This document shows, piece after piece, positions 15,041 through 21,013 of a stretch of DNA of 21,013 nucleotides. The stretch covers positions 1 to 21,013 of the forward strand of contig JBPCUO010000022.1 in assembly GCA_051011135.1 (NCBI GenBank), in the 5' to 3' direction. The translations under genes were made by a program, and so were the position numbers. Source of the DNA: JACOND01 sp051011135. GTDB taxonomy: Bacteria; Bdellovibrionota; Bdellovibrionia; Bdellovibrionales; UBA1609. The notes below the pieces were generated by a model. That model saw nothing but the letters and a program-made list of their open reading frames with translations, did not search any database and was not told where the DNA came from. Each line of letters begins with the position of its first letter. Position 1 is the first letter of the stretch.

Positions 15041-16441
15041 ATGATGATCCCCAAGAAAAAAGTTATTTTTTTGAGCCTTGTTCTACTGCTAGGAAGCTCT
15101 TCTTTTTTGTTTTCTAAAAAATTAGAAAACAGAATCCCTAATGAAGAAAAAAAACAAAAACGATCTCTGATTTTAGGCCAACCTAATTTTATCTCTTCTA
15201 AAAATAGTAATGTTTTAAAAAGACATGTCGAAAATCAATGGGCTTTAAAAGATATTTCTATTCTTGAAGCTTGGAAAAAAACAAGAGGTCAAAAAAATAT
15301 TGTTGTTGCAGTTGTTGATACAGGCATACATCTTTTACATCCTTGTTTAAAGCCTAATCTTTGGACGAACCCTAAAGAAATACCTAATAATCAAATCGAT
15401 GATGATGGAAATGGTTTGGTCGATGATATTCATGGATGGAATTTTGTAGATAATAATAACGACCTTCAAGATAGACACGGGCATGGAACTCATATTGCTG
15501 GTTTGATAGCAGCAACAGGTTCAACAGATTCAAATCCTGATTGTAAAGTTATTGGAGTTGCTCCAGAAGTCAGCTTAATGGTTTTAAAATATTACGATAG
15601 TAACAATGATAAAAATAATATCCTAAACACTATTAAATCTATCAATTATGCTATTCAACAAGGAGCTCATATTATCAATTACTCTGGAGGTGGCCCGGGA
15701 GCGAATGAACAAGAAAAAACTTTAATTGCTAAAGCGGCCGACAAAAATATTATTTTTATTTCTGCCTCTGGAAACAACAGTACAGAAATTGGAAAAGACA
15801 CAAAATACTATCCAGCCAGTTATGAACTTCCTAATATCATTTATGTTCAATCTAAAAATGCAGAAAATGAAATTATAGATTCCAGTAATTGGGTGACTAA
15901 AGATTATAGAAAAAGAAAAATTTATCAAACGGCTCCGGGAGAAAGAGTCATTTCCACTTTACCTCCTAAACGATACCTTCGGGGTCAAATCTTAAAAAAA
16001 ATATGGAGAAGCCTTGCTCAAATCGAACCTTTAAAACATGATAACTATGGATTTATGACAGGAACTTCTCAAGCCACAGCGGTCGCAACAGGTGTTGCTG
16101 CTTTAGTAAAATCTTTATATCCTTCTTGGAGCATGACACAAGTTATTAAACAGATTTATAAAACTGGATTTGGACAAGGAACCGAAAAAATACAAGCCAA
16201 AACACAAGAAGGAAAAAAATTAAATGCCTATGAATCTTTGATTATGCGAGATCAAAATATTGATTTTTCAGATCTTCCTAATAACTCAAATATTATCATG
16301 CCAGCCACGGATAAAACTTCTACTTTACAAAATCTTCAAAATTCAAGAGGACGAATTGATATTTATGATCCTGCCGTTGAAGAAGATAATTCCATAAATG
16401 CTCTACAAGATGTTCGTAAAAATTTAACTCCTACAAAATAA
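15041..16441 (+). CDS. Secreted subtilisin-like serine protease (peptidase S8)
   Basis: 466 residues. A typical signal peptide (MMIPKKKVIFLSLVLLLGSSSFLFS, cleavage near 25) is followed by a short propeptide-like stretch and the S8 catalytic domain about 80-380. The triad is visible: Asp93 in VAVVDTGIH, His148 in GHGTHIAG, Ser343 in MTGTSQATAVATG, with oxyanion Asn245 in SASGNNS. A Ca-binding-like loop DDDGNGLVDDIHGWNF lies at 120-135. One oddity: the Pro that normally follows in GTSMAxP is Ala347. The last 80 residues (about 385-466) are polar, without a recognisable domain or anchor, so secretion to periplasm or outside is expected. No spaced ribosome binding site precedes the tandem ATGATG. 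Likely degrades extracellular or periplasmic protein; the true substrate is unknown. Confidence 0.92.
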   Translation: MMIPKKKVIFLSLVLLLGSSSFLFSKKLENRIPNEEKKQKRSLILGQPNFISSKNSNVLKRHVENQWALKDISILEAWKKTRGQKNIVVAVVDTGIHLLHPCLKPNLWTNPKEIPNNQIDDDGNGLVDDIHGWNFVDNNNDLQDRHGHGTHIAGLIAATGSTDSNPDCKVIGVAPEVSLMVLKYYDSNNDKNNILNTIKSINYAIQQGAHIINYSGGGPGANEQEKTLIAKAADKNIIFISASGNNSTEIGKDTKYYPASYELPNIIYVQSKNAENEIIDSSNWVTKDYRKRKIYQTAPGERVISTLPPKRYLRGQILKKIWRSLAQIEPLKHDNYGFMTGTSQATAVATGVAALVKSLYPSWSMTQVIKQIYKTGFGQGTEKIQAKTQEGKKLNAYESLIMRDQNIDFSDLPNNSNIIMPATDKTSTLQNLQNSRGRIDIYDPAVEEDNSINALQDVRKNLTPTK

Positions 16442-16486
16442 CTTTTTCTTGAAAAACTAAAATAAAGTGGTTACCTTTCAACAAGG

Positions 16487-18094
16487 ATGAGATCTTTAAA
16501 ACATCTTTTTGAAAGAATTAAAAACCTACTGGAATTGCACACGCCTCAAAGCCTCCAAAAATACAAATGGCCTCTTATTTCAGGTTGTTTTATGGGTTGT
16601 AGTTTTATTCCCTTTCCTGTTTTTTTTATGTTCTTTTCAGTGGCTCCTCTTTGGTTTTTTTTATACCAACAAAAAAAACTTAAAGAAGTTATCGTTGGAT
16701 CTTGGGTTGCTCAATTTGTAACCACTTTTATAGGATTCAATTGGATCTTATATACGGCTCATGAATTTGGAGAAATGAATTGGGTCTTTAGTTTTTTTGT
16801 TTTAATTTTATTTTGTTCTTTAGCAAATCTTTTTATCCCCATAGCAAGTGTCCTTTGGTTTTGGATTTGTCAAAAACGAAAACTCTCTGCTTTTTCCAAG
16901 CTTCTTTTGTTGCCTTTTTTATTTATTATTTGCCATAGTTATATCCCTGCTATCTTTCCTTGGAATATGGGTTACCCTTGGCTTTGGGGAGAGTTTCCAG
17001 CGGCTCAAACCGCTGAGCTTTGGGGGTTTCGATTTCTCAATGTTCTTTTTTACATCTTTAACTTATTGATTCTTATTATCTCTAAACATCGATTCGATCT
17101 ACTGGGACGAATTGCTCTTATCAAAATGATAGGTCTGTTTTTATTTTTAAATATACTGGGATGGTCTCTTAAAACAAGATTACCACAACCCGACTCTGTT
17201 TTAAAAACAATTGTTGTTCAACATAATGTAGGATCATCCGCGCACCTTAAAACAAAAACAAAATTCAGAGACCCTCGAAAAGAAAGTTTATTTCGAATCA
17301 AAAATCTCACTGTAAAATCTTTTATAAAATACAATAAACAAAAAGAAAAAATTAATTTTATTCTTTGGCCAGAAGGAGCTTATCCTTTTTTAATTCATAA
17401 AAATAAAGCAAGATTACCCGGAATTTCTGATTTAATTGAAAAAATGGAAACGCCTCTTATTACTGGAGGAATCAGTCGAGACTTTAGGGGTTATAGTAAC
17501 TCTTTAGTTGTTTTAGATAGAAAAGGAAATATCATGAAACCTATTTATGACAAAGTGAAATTACTAGCTTTTGGAGAGCGCTTCCCAGGATCGCAAACCC
17601 TCCCTTTTTTATTAAAACTTTTTCCTTATTTTCAAAGTAATCTTCAACCCGGAACCAAGCATCAAGTTAAAAATTTAGAAGGAGTTCAACTTGGTTTTCA
17701 AATTTGTTATGAAAGTTTATTTGCAAGCTTTACAAGAAAACTGGCTTTGGATGGCTCTCAGGTTTTAATCAATATTACCAATGACTCATGGTACGGATCG
17801 TGGCAAGAGCCTTGGCAACATTTTACAATGACTTTAGCAAGAGCGATTGAAACTCGAAGACCTTTGATTCGATCTACCAATACAGGTATCTCTGCTGCTA
17901 TTTTAGCGGATGGAACTCTCCAACCCTTTTCCCCTATCAATAAATCTTGGTATTACTTGTATGAGATTCCTTACCATAAACAAGCTCCAAAAACTTTATT
18001 TATGACATGGGGTTTTTATATTCAAGAAATGTTTCTTTTGTTTTTACTCATGCTCATAGGCCTCGATCTTTTTTATCAAAAAAGAAAATCCTGA
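16487..18094 (+). CDS. lnt: Apolipoprotein N-acyltransferase
   Basis: 535 residues. Lnt is an inner-membrane enzyme that adds the third acyl chain to the N-terminal Cys of lipoproteins, a step typical of outer-membrane bacteria. The N-terminal half has six or so hydrophobic segments (about 28-230, then a last one at about 510-530). The periplasmic carbon-nitrogen hydrolase domain (about 238-490) shows the complete triad: Glu296 in LWPEGAYPF, Lys356 in YDKVKLLAFGERFP, Cys407 in FQICYESLF, plus NDSWYGSWQEPWQH and ETRRPLIRSTNTGISA. The ATG follows AAGG directly, with no spacing, so translation initiation may be inefficient; an in-frame TAA at 16463 rules out an upstream start. It is 45 bp after the protease gene, probably the same transcript. 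The stop codon lies at the outer edge of the inverted repeat shared with the FHA locus. A lipoprotein substrate candidate is encoded at 19936-20916. Confidence 0.96.
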   Translation: MRSLKHLFERIKNLLELHTPQSLQKYKWPLISGCFMGCSFIPFPVFFMFFSVAPLWFFLYQQKKLKEVIVGSWVAQFVTTFIGFNWILYTAHEFGEMNWVFSFFVLILFCSLANLFIPIASVLWFWICQKRKLSAFSKLLLLPFLFIICHSYIPAIFPWNMGYPWLWGEFPAAQTAELWGFRFLNVLFYIFNLLILIISKHRFDLLGRIALIKMIGLFLFLNILGWSLKTRLPQPDSVLKTIVVQHNVGSSAHLKTKTKFRDPRKESLFRIKNLTVKSFIKYNKQKEKINFILWPEGAYPFLIHKNKARLPGISDLIEKMETPLITGGISRDFRGYSNSLVVLDRKGNIMKPIYDKVKLLAFGERFPGSQTLPFLLKLFPYFQSNLQPGTKHQVKNLEGVQLGFQICYESLFASFTRKLALDGSQVLINITNDSWYGSWQEPWQHFTMTLARAIETRRPLIRSTNTGISAAILADGTLQPFSPINKSWYYLYEIPYHKQAPKTLFMTWGFYIQEMFLLFLLMLIGLDLFYQKRKS

Positions 18095-18164
18095 CTCTTT
18101 GTTGTAATTATTTAATTCTTTATTAAAAGAGTCATTATGACTCTTTGTTACAAAGAAACATCTT
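18092..18164 (-). repeat. Left copy of an inverted repeat flanking the FHA/105-aa gene pair
   Basis: These 73 bp are repeated in reverse orientation at 19292-19366. Read on the minus strand the two copies agree except for a short patch near the middle (about 18123-18137) and a few bases. The copy starts within the lnt stop codon and extends into the last codons of the FHA gene (encoding DVSL and stop). It contains TGACTCTTTGTT twice in direct orientation and AAAGAGTCA once inverted. Confidence 0.85.
18126..18146. terminator. Bidirectional terminator-like palindrome between lnt and FHA gene
   Basis: AAAGAGTCAT and ATGACTCTTT form a perfect 10-bp dyad around one base, between the convergent stop codons of lnt (18094) and the FHA gene (18148). 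Both strands end in short T runs, so it can serve either gene. The same element lies inside the larger inverted repeat. Confidence 0.55.
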
Positions 18165-18828
18165 CTAATTGAATTTTAATTTCTAAAGAATCTAAAGAAA
18201 TCACATCTCCCTCTTCAATAATTTTTTCAGACAATTGTTTTCCGTTTATTAAAACAACATGAGGATAAGAAGTTTCATAGAGAATCTCCTTATTACCTTG
18301 AGGAATAAAAGTAAAAGCTTCCCCTGGTACACTTTCACCAAAAAGAGGACAGTCAGGAGATTCCGATCCAAAAGATCGAGGTCCATAGGCTAAGACCCAA
18401 GTGTTCCCCTGCATATAACCTTTGGTAAAATTCAAATGAAGCTCTTTAGAAAAAGACGAAAGAGGAATCGGTGCATCATCTTCTTTTAATAAAGATAAGC
18501 TGTTTTTTAAAACTTCCCGCCATGTTTCTTCAGGAGTTTTAATAAATATCACTTCAAATTCATGTTCTCCTATAGAAAATTTAGAACCTTCCTCTAAAAC
18601 GGTTTTAACTTTAGGCTCTCCATCAACAAAGATTCCATTTTTAGAATCTTCATCACTGAGCATAATTTTATCATTAGAATAAATTTCTATTTTGGCATGA
18701 GGATCTGAAATCAAATGATCTTTTAAAACAATATCACCTGTTGTGCGCCCAATAATCATATTGTTTTTTAAAGAATAGACCTTCCCTTTGTGAGAGCCTT
18801 TAATAATTTTTAAAATTGGTTTTGCCAT
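18148..18828 (-). CDS. FHA-domain protein, probably two FHA domains
   Basis: 226 residues, soluble, no signal peptide. Residues about 5-95 form a canonical forkhead-associated domain, the fold that binds phosphothreonine peptides: IIGRTTGDIVL with Gly27-Arg28, LISDPHAKIE with Ser41 and His44, DSKNGIFVDG with Asn64-Gly65, and the closing FSIGEHEFEVIF. After a helical linker (100-135), residues about 143-222 look like a second, degenerate FHA domain (WVLAYGPRSFGSESPDCPL, VVLINGKQLSEKIIEEGDVISL). FHA proteins usually work as adaptors of Ser/Thr kinase signalling or secretion; no kinase is in the window. The ATG has no clear SD. The gene is divergent from the 105-aa gene and convergent with lnt; its final codons lie in the inverted repeat and are duplicated at 19295-19309. 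A DnaA-box match lies in its leader. Confidence 0.88.
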   Translation of the reverse strand: MAKPILKIIKGSHKGKVYSLKNNMIIGRTTGDIVLKDHLISDPHAKIEIYSNDKIMLSDEDSKNGIFVDGEPKVKTVLEEGSKFSIGEHEFEVIFIKTPEETWREVLKNSLSLLKEDDAPIPLSSFSKELHLNFTKGYMQGNTWVLAYGPRSFGSESPDCPLFGESVPGEAFTFIPQGNKEILYETSYPHVVLINGKQLSEKIIEEGDVISLDSLEIKIQLEDVSL

Positions 18829-18844
18829 ATATTATTTCTAACAC

Positions 18845-18853
18845 TGTGGATAA
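18845..18853 (-). promoter_or_regulatory. Perfect DnaA-box match in the FHA gene leader
   Basis: The minus strand reads TTATCCACA, the high-affinity DnaA box of E. coli. A weaker 7/9 match lies 12 bp away at 18857-18865. Both sit between the predicted FHA gene transcription start (about 18866) and its ATG. One perfect 9-mer in 21 kb can arise by chance, so function is uncertain. Confidence 0.35.
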
Positions 18854-18872
18854 CTCTGTGTATTCTTATTCT

Positions 18873-18901
18873 ATTTTATATACCTTGGTCTATATTCCAA
18901 G
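18873..18901 (-). promoter_or_regulatory. Candidate FHA gene promoter overlapped by a dyad
   Basis: On the minus strand TTGGAA (18895-18900), 16-bp spacer, TAAAAT (18873-18878). The -35 and spacer overlap an inverted repeat, CTTGG (18884-18888) and CCAAG (18897-18901) with 8 bp between, which may be an operator shared by the two divergent genes. Confidence 0.45.
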
Positions 18902-18908
18902 ATATTTC

Positions 18909-18937
18909 TTGCTTCAAAAACAAATAAAAAATTAAAT
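18909..18937 (+). promoter_or_regulatory. Candidate promoter of the 105-aa protein gene
   Basis: TTGCTT (18909-18914), 17-bp spacer, TTAAAT (18932-18937). Transcription would start near 18944, just before the strong SD AAGGAGG at 18951-18957. Confidence 0.35.
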
Positions 18938-18964
18938 AAAAGTAAGATTCAAGGAGGAATCATT

Positions 18965-19282
18965 ATGAAGATTGAGAAAAAACAACTTAAAGAAATTGAA
19001 TTCTTATTTGATCAATCCACCAAGGGTCTGCATCTTTTATTTGATGATAATAAAAAACTCACTAACATTTTAAAAATACCTACAATTGAAAAGCATTTTT
19101 TTAACTCTGAAAATATTAAAAAAATACAATCTGTTTTTACAGATCTTATTTCTAAAAAATCTTTTCAAGATAAAAAAAGATACTTAAATGAGCTGAATTC
19201 AGAAAATTACGAAATTTTAGTAAGAACTTATTTTCACATTGTTGATAATACGATTTTATCTACCAATAAAAATATTCATTAA
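18965..19282 (+). CDS. Unknown 105-residue protein
   Basis: I do not recognise this protein. It has the strongest ribosome binding site of the window (AAGGAGG, 7 bases before ATG), so it is very likely translated. It is soluble, highly charged (Lys/Glu/Asp) and predicted mostly helical: MKIEKKQLKEIEFLFDQSTK, then KLTNILKIPTIEKHFFNSEN, and a C-terminal helix NYEILVRTYFHIVDNTIL. No Cys, signal peptide or membrane segment. It is divergent from the FHA gene over a 136-bp shared control region and its stop lies 9 bp before the right inverted repeat. Past the TAA, the same frame continues into sequence resembling the tandem units downstream (FNHKMFLCNKES against FKHKMFLYNNDYNKES), so the C-terminus may once have been longer. 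A regulatory partner of the FHA protein is possible but unproven. Confidence 0.75.
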   Translation: MKIEKKQLKEIEFLFDQSTKGLHLLFDDNKKLTNILKIPTIEKHFFNSENIKKIQSVFTDLISKKSFQDKKRYLNELNSENYEILVRTYFHIVDNTILSTNKNIH

Positions 19283-19291
19283 TTCAACCAC

Positions 19292-19366
19292 AAGATGTTT
19301 CTTTGTAACAAAGAGTCATGAGTCTCTTTTAATAATAAAGAATTAAATAATTACAACAAAGAGTCA
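19292..19366 (+). repeat. Right copy of the inverted repeat flanking the FHA/105-aa gene pair
   Basis: 75 bp, inverted relative to 18092-18164. It starts with codons identical to the FHA gene end (GAT GTT TCT TTG TAA at 19295-19309), repeats the long AT-rich centre, and ends in ACAAAGAGTCA. It contains an imperfect hairpin with AAAGAG and CTCTTT arms (19310-19329) followed by T, which may terminate the 105-aa gene transcript. Confidence 0.85.
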
Positions 19367-19394
19367 TGATTGATAATCTAGCTTAATCTAGGGA

Positions 19395-19574
19395 TGTGAA
19401 TATTTATTCATTCAAGCGCAAGATGATTCTTTACAACAATGATTACAACAAAGAGTCAGGATTGATAATTTAGGGGTGTGAATATTTATTCATTCAAGCA
19501 CAAGATGTTTCTTTACAACAATGATTATAACAAAGAGTCAGGATTGATAATTTAGGAGTGTGAATATTTATTCA
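19395..19574 (+). repeat. 82-bp tandem direct repeats
   Basis: Two full 82-bp units (19395-19476 and 19477-19558) differ at four positions and are followed by the first 16 bp of a third (19559-19574), starting TGTGAATATTTATTCA. Each unit contains the AAGATG(T/A)TTCTTT and ACAAAGAGTCA blocks of the inverted repeat, so it is a shortened, duplicated version of the same element. With the right inverted-repeat copy this fills the 302-bp gap after the 105-aa gene. Each unit also has TGAATA-TT-TATTCA, a small palindrome in the first 14 bases after TG. Confidence 0.9.
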
Positions 19575-19584
19575 GAAGGATTAT

Positions 19585-19815
19585 TTATTTTTGTACAATA
19601 ACATCTTCGATTTCTTTAATCGCAAAACTGAAAAAGTTAACATTCTTTTCCAAATCAAAAAGATTATTATAAATAGGATTCAAGGCGTCTTCTTGCTTCA
19701 ATAAAGAAGAATTGAATTTTTTAGAACTTAAAGGGACTTGTTTTTTAGCAGCATTCATTTTAGAAATTTGTTTTTTTAGTATCTTTTTATTATCTTTTTT
19801 TTGACCTCTCCTCAT
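19585..19815 (-). CDS. Unknown small basic protein (76 residues)
   Basis: I do not recognise it. 76 residues, with a strongly basic N-terminal half (MRRGQKKDNKKILKKQISKM, AAKKQVPLSSKKF) and a more neutral C-terminal half (NPIYNNLFDLEKNVNFFSFAIKEIEDVIVQK). No signal peptide or Cys. ATG is preceded by GGGAG at 10 bases, so expression is plausible. Its stop codon is 10 bp from the last tandem-repeat fragment. It might bind nucleic acid on grounds of charge alone. It could also be a chance frame, but the ribosome binding site argues for a gene. Confidence 0.55.
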   Translation of the reverse strand: MRRGQKKDNKKILKKQISKMNAAKKQVPLSSKKFNSSLLKQEDALNPIYNNLFDLEKNVNFFSFAIKEIEDVIVQK

Positions 19816-19935
19816 GATTTTATAACTCCCTTTCTTTTTTTAGTAAAATGAAATTTCCTTATATTTTACAGTTGCCTCTTTTAATCTCTAAAGTGAAATT
19901 CCCTTACAAGAAATCCCATGAGCATGCTTCCTTAA

Positions 19936-20916
19936 TCACTCACTTCGCCTCTGTCGCTTATTTAAAATCTTATAATAACCACAATACAAATTGTCTAAAT
20001 CAAAATCCCCTATAATTCTACGGGAAGAACCTGTTGCTAAGCGAGTCTCCATTACAGAATGAATATTTTTCCCATAATACTCATGCAGCGTGCTCGCTTG
20101 CCCAGCATTGATGATAGCTGTTTTGACACTTTCATCATCGGAGTGAAACAATCCCGGAACATGACCCAACTCATGAATCATGAGACTTGGAAAATCTACA
20201 GAATTTTTAGGAACATAAGTTCTTCTAGAAGCCAGATCCCTTTGAGAAGAACCTTTAGAAAAGATTCTTAAAAACTTTTTCAAAAAAAACATTAACTTTT
20301 TTTGAATCAATTCTAATAAAGTAAAATCTCTAGAACTTGCAAGATCCCTTAAAGACATTTTATTTTGATACGCTAAACGAATATCTTCGTTATAATGATA
20401 ATCATAATAAAATTCAAAATTGAAACCATTGACAACGATATCTGTATCTATAATTTTATCCTTATTACGCCTTACAATAGTGACAGCCTGAGTTTTATCA
20501 GCCCGCTGTTCGTAATAAGAACCAAAATTATTTGTAAAATGTAAAACATTGTATTGTTCTGTTTTGGGAGGGGATCTTCCTGGAGGAATATCAAAATCTT
20601 CTCGACTTTTACCACCCACAATATAAAATAAAGGAGGTCCTTCTAAATCCCTATCTTCTAAATATTCATACCAAGTTAAATTCCAATAATTTGTTGCTGC
20701 TATAAAATTATCCATAGCGTCCTGAGGTACAGACTTATTGATATAAAAAGAAACAGGAAAACTACTTCTTGTCCATCGAATAGGATTTCCAGATAAAGGA
20801 TCGACACTAAAAGTACATTCATTAATGCTAGGAAGAGCAAAATAAGAACTGTAATCTTGTATCAAACAAGATGGTAATAAAATAATACAACAAAAAAAAG
20901 TAACTAGTTTCTGCAT
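19936..20916 (-). CDS. Putative matrixin-like zinc metalloprotease lipoprotein
   Basis: 326 residues. The N-terminus is a lipoprotein signal (FFCCIILLPSC, lipobox LPSC, modified Cys17), so it should be membrane-anchored after Lgt, LspA and the Lnt encoded nearby. Residues about 45-300 resemble a metzincin protease: RWTRSSFPVSFYINKSVP, typical of matrixin domain starts, then the zinc site HELGHVPGLFH with His248, Glu249, His252 and His258, and a likely Met-turn at Met289 in HSVMETRL. An odd insert of about 50 residues (185-235) comes just before the zinc helix; it is basic and helical (LIQKKLMFFLKKFLRIF) and is bounded by near-repeats RDLASSR and RDLASRR. ATG has a good SD (AGGA, 6 bases before). 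It is 120 bp downstream of nothing else on its strand in the window. Substrate unknown; surface or periplasmic proteolysis is inferred. Confidence 0.82.
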   Translation of the reverse strand: MQKLVTFFCCIILLPSCLIQDYSSYFALPSINECTFSVDPLSGNPIRWTRSSFPVSFYINKSVPQDAMDNFIAATNYWNLTWYEYLEDRDLEGPPLFYIVGGKSREDFDIPPGRSPPKTEQYNVLHFTNNFGSYYEQRADKTQAVTIVRRNKDKIIDTDIVVNGFNFEFYYDYHYNEDIRLAYQNKMSLRDLASSRDFTLLELIQKKLMFFLKKFLRIFSKGSSQRDLASRRTYVPKNSVDFPSLMIHELGHVPGLFHSDDESVKTAIINAGQASTLHEYYGKNIHSVMETRLATGSSRRIIGDFDLDNLYCGYYKILNKRQRRSE

Positions 20917-21013
20917 TGATTCCTATTTTTTATAGATAATACTCTTTTTATTTTCTCTTATAATTAACTCATAGGCTTGAGAAAAAATGAGAATATAGAC
21001 CATGGTTTAGTGC

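Noticed and set aside
18841..18965. Replication origin
   Set aside because: Only one perfect and one weak DnaA box, no dnaA or dnaN nearby, and the stretch is an ordinary divergent promoter region.
18092..19366. Insertion sequence with terminal inverted repeats
   Set aside because: No transposase, the left repeat overlaps two stop codons and no target-site duplication was seen.
19283..19584. CRISPR array
   Set aside because: The repeats are adjacent 82-bp units without short repeats alternating with unique spacers, and no cas gene is present.
18887..21000. Shared 12-mer TGGTCTATATTC in the FHA control region and (reversed) near 20990-21001 upstream of the metalloprotease
   Set aside because: Repeated 12-mers are expected by chance in a window of this size and AT content, and the surrounding bases do not match.

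Overview
The window is an AT-rich (about one third G+C by eye) chromosomal segment from a Gram-negative bacterium. It encodes an apolipoprotein N-acyltransferase, a lipoprotein with a lipobox, an outer-membrane beta-barrel protein and a periplasmic lytic transglycosylase, all of which imply an outer membrane. The order pheS-pheT-ihfA-merR is the one usual in Proteobacteria and related delta-type lineages. Secreted subtilisin-like and matrixin-like proteases, an FHA-domain protein and promoter motifs resembling the flagellar sigma-28 class are compatible with a Bdellovibrionota-type, possibly predatory organism. That placement is inference and needs a tree of PheT or DnaK.

Layout. (1) Positions 1-445 hold the 3' end of an unrecognised, Lys/Pro/Asn-rich protein cut by the left edge. 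(2) Positions 477-4755, minus strand, hold the pheS-pheT-ihfA-merR cluster for phenylalanyl-tRNA synthetase, an IHF/HU-family DNA-bending protein and a MerR-type regulator. (3) Positions 4933-6150 encode a secreted protein with Arg/Gln-rich 17-residue repeats and a C-terminal beta-barrel; its stop codon interlocks with that of the next, convergent gene. (4) Positions 6147-11543, minus strand, hold a stress operon transcribed dnaJ, dnaK, rel/spo. (5) Positions 11786-18094, plus strand, hold htpX, a soluble lytic transglycosylase, a subtilisin-like protease and lnt: an envelope and proteolysis block. (6) Positions 18092-19574 hold two divergent genes (an FHA protein and an unknown 105-aa protein) bracketed by an inverted repeat of about 75 bp, followed by 82-bp tandem repeats. 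(7) Positions 19585-20916, minus strand, hold a small unknown gene and a matrixin-like lipoprotein protease.

Regulation is the less ordinary part. Four minus-strand genes (pheS, ihfA, rel/spo, dnaJ) have inverted repeats in their leaders just before or over the ribosome binding site; the dnaJ one buries the Shine-Dalgarno sequence completely and resembles an RNA thermometer. Two secreted-protein genes share a sigma-28-like promoter (TAAA, 15-16 bp, CCGATAA). The transglycosylase and subtilisin genes have good promoter boxes so close to ATG that leaderless mRNAs are predicted. The repeat locus around the FHA gene is the best candidate for something undescribed: the two genes point outward into inverted repeats, and the FHA stop region is duplicated in both copies, so inversion of the segment would leave both genes intact.

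No rRNA, tRNA, CRISPR array, transposase or integrase gene was seen.
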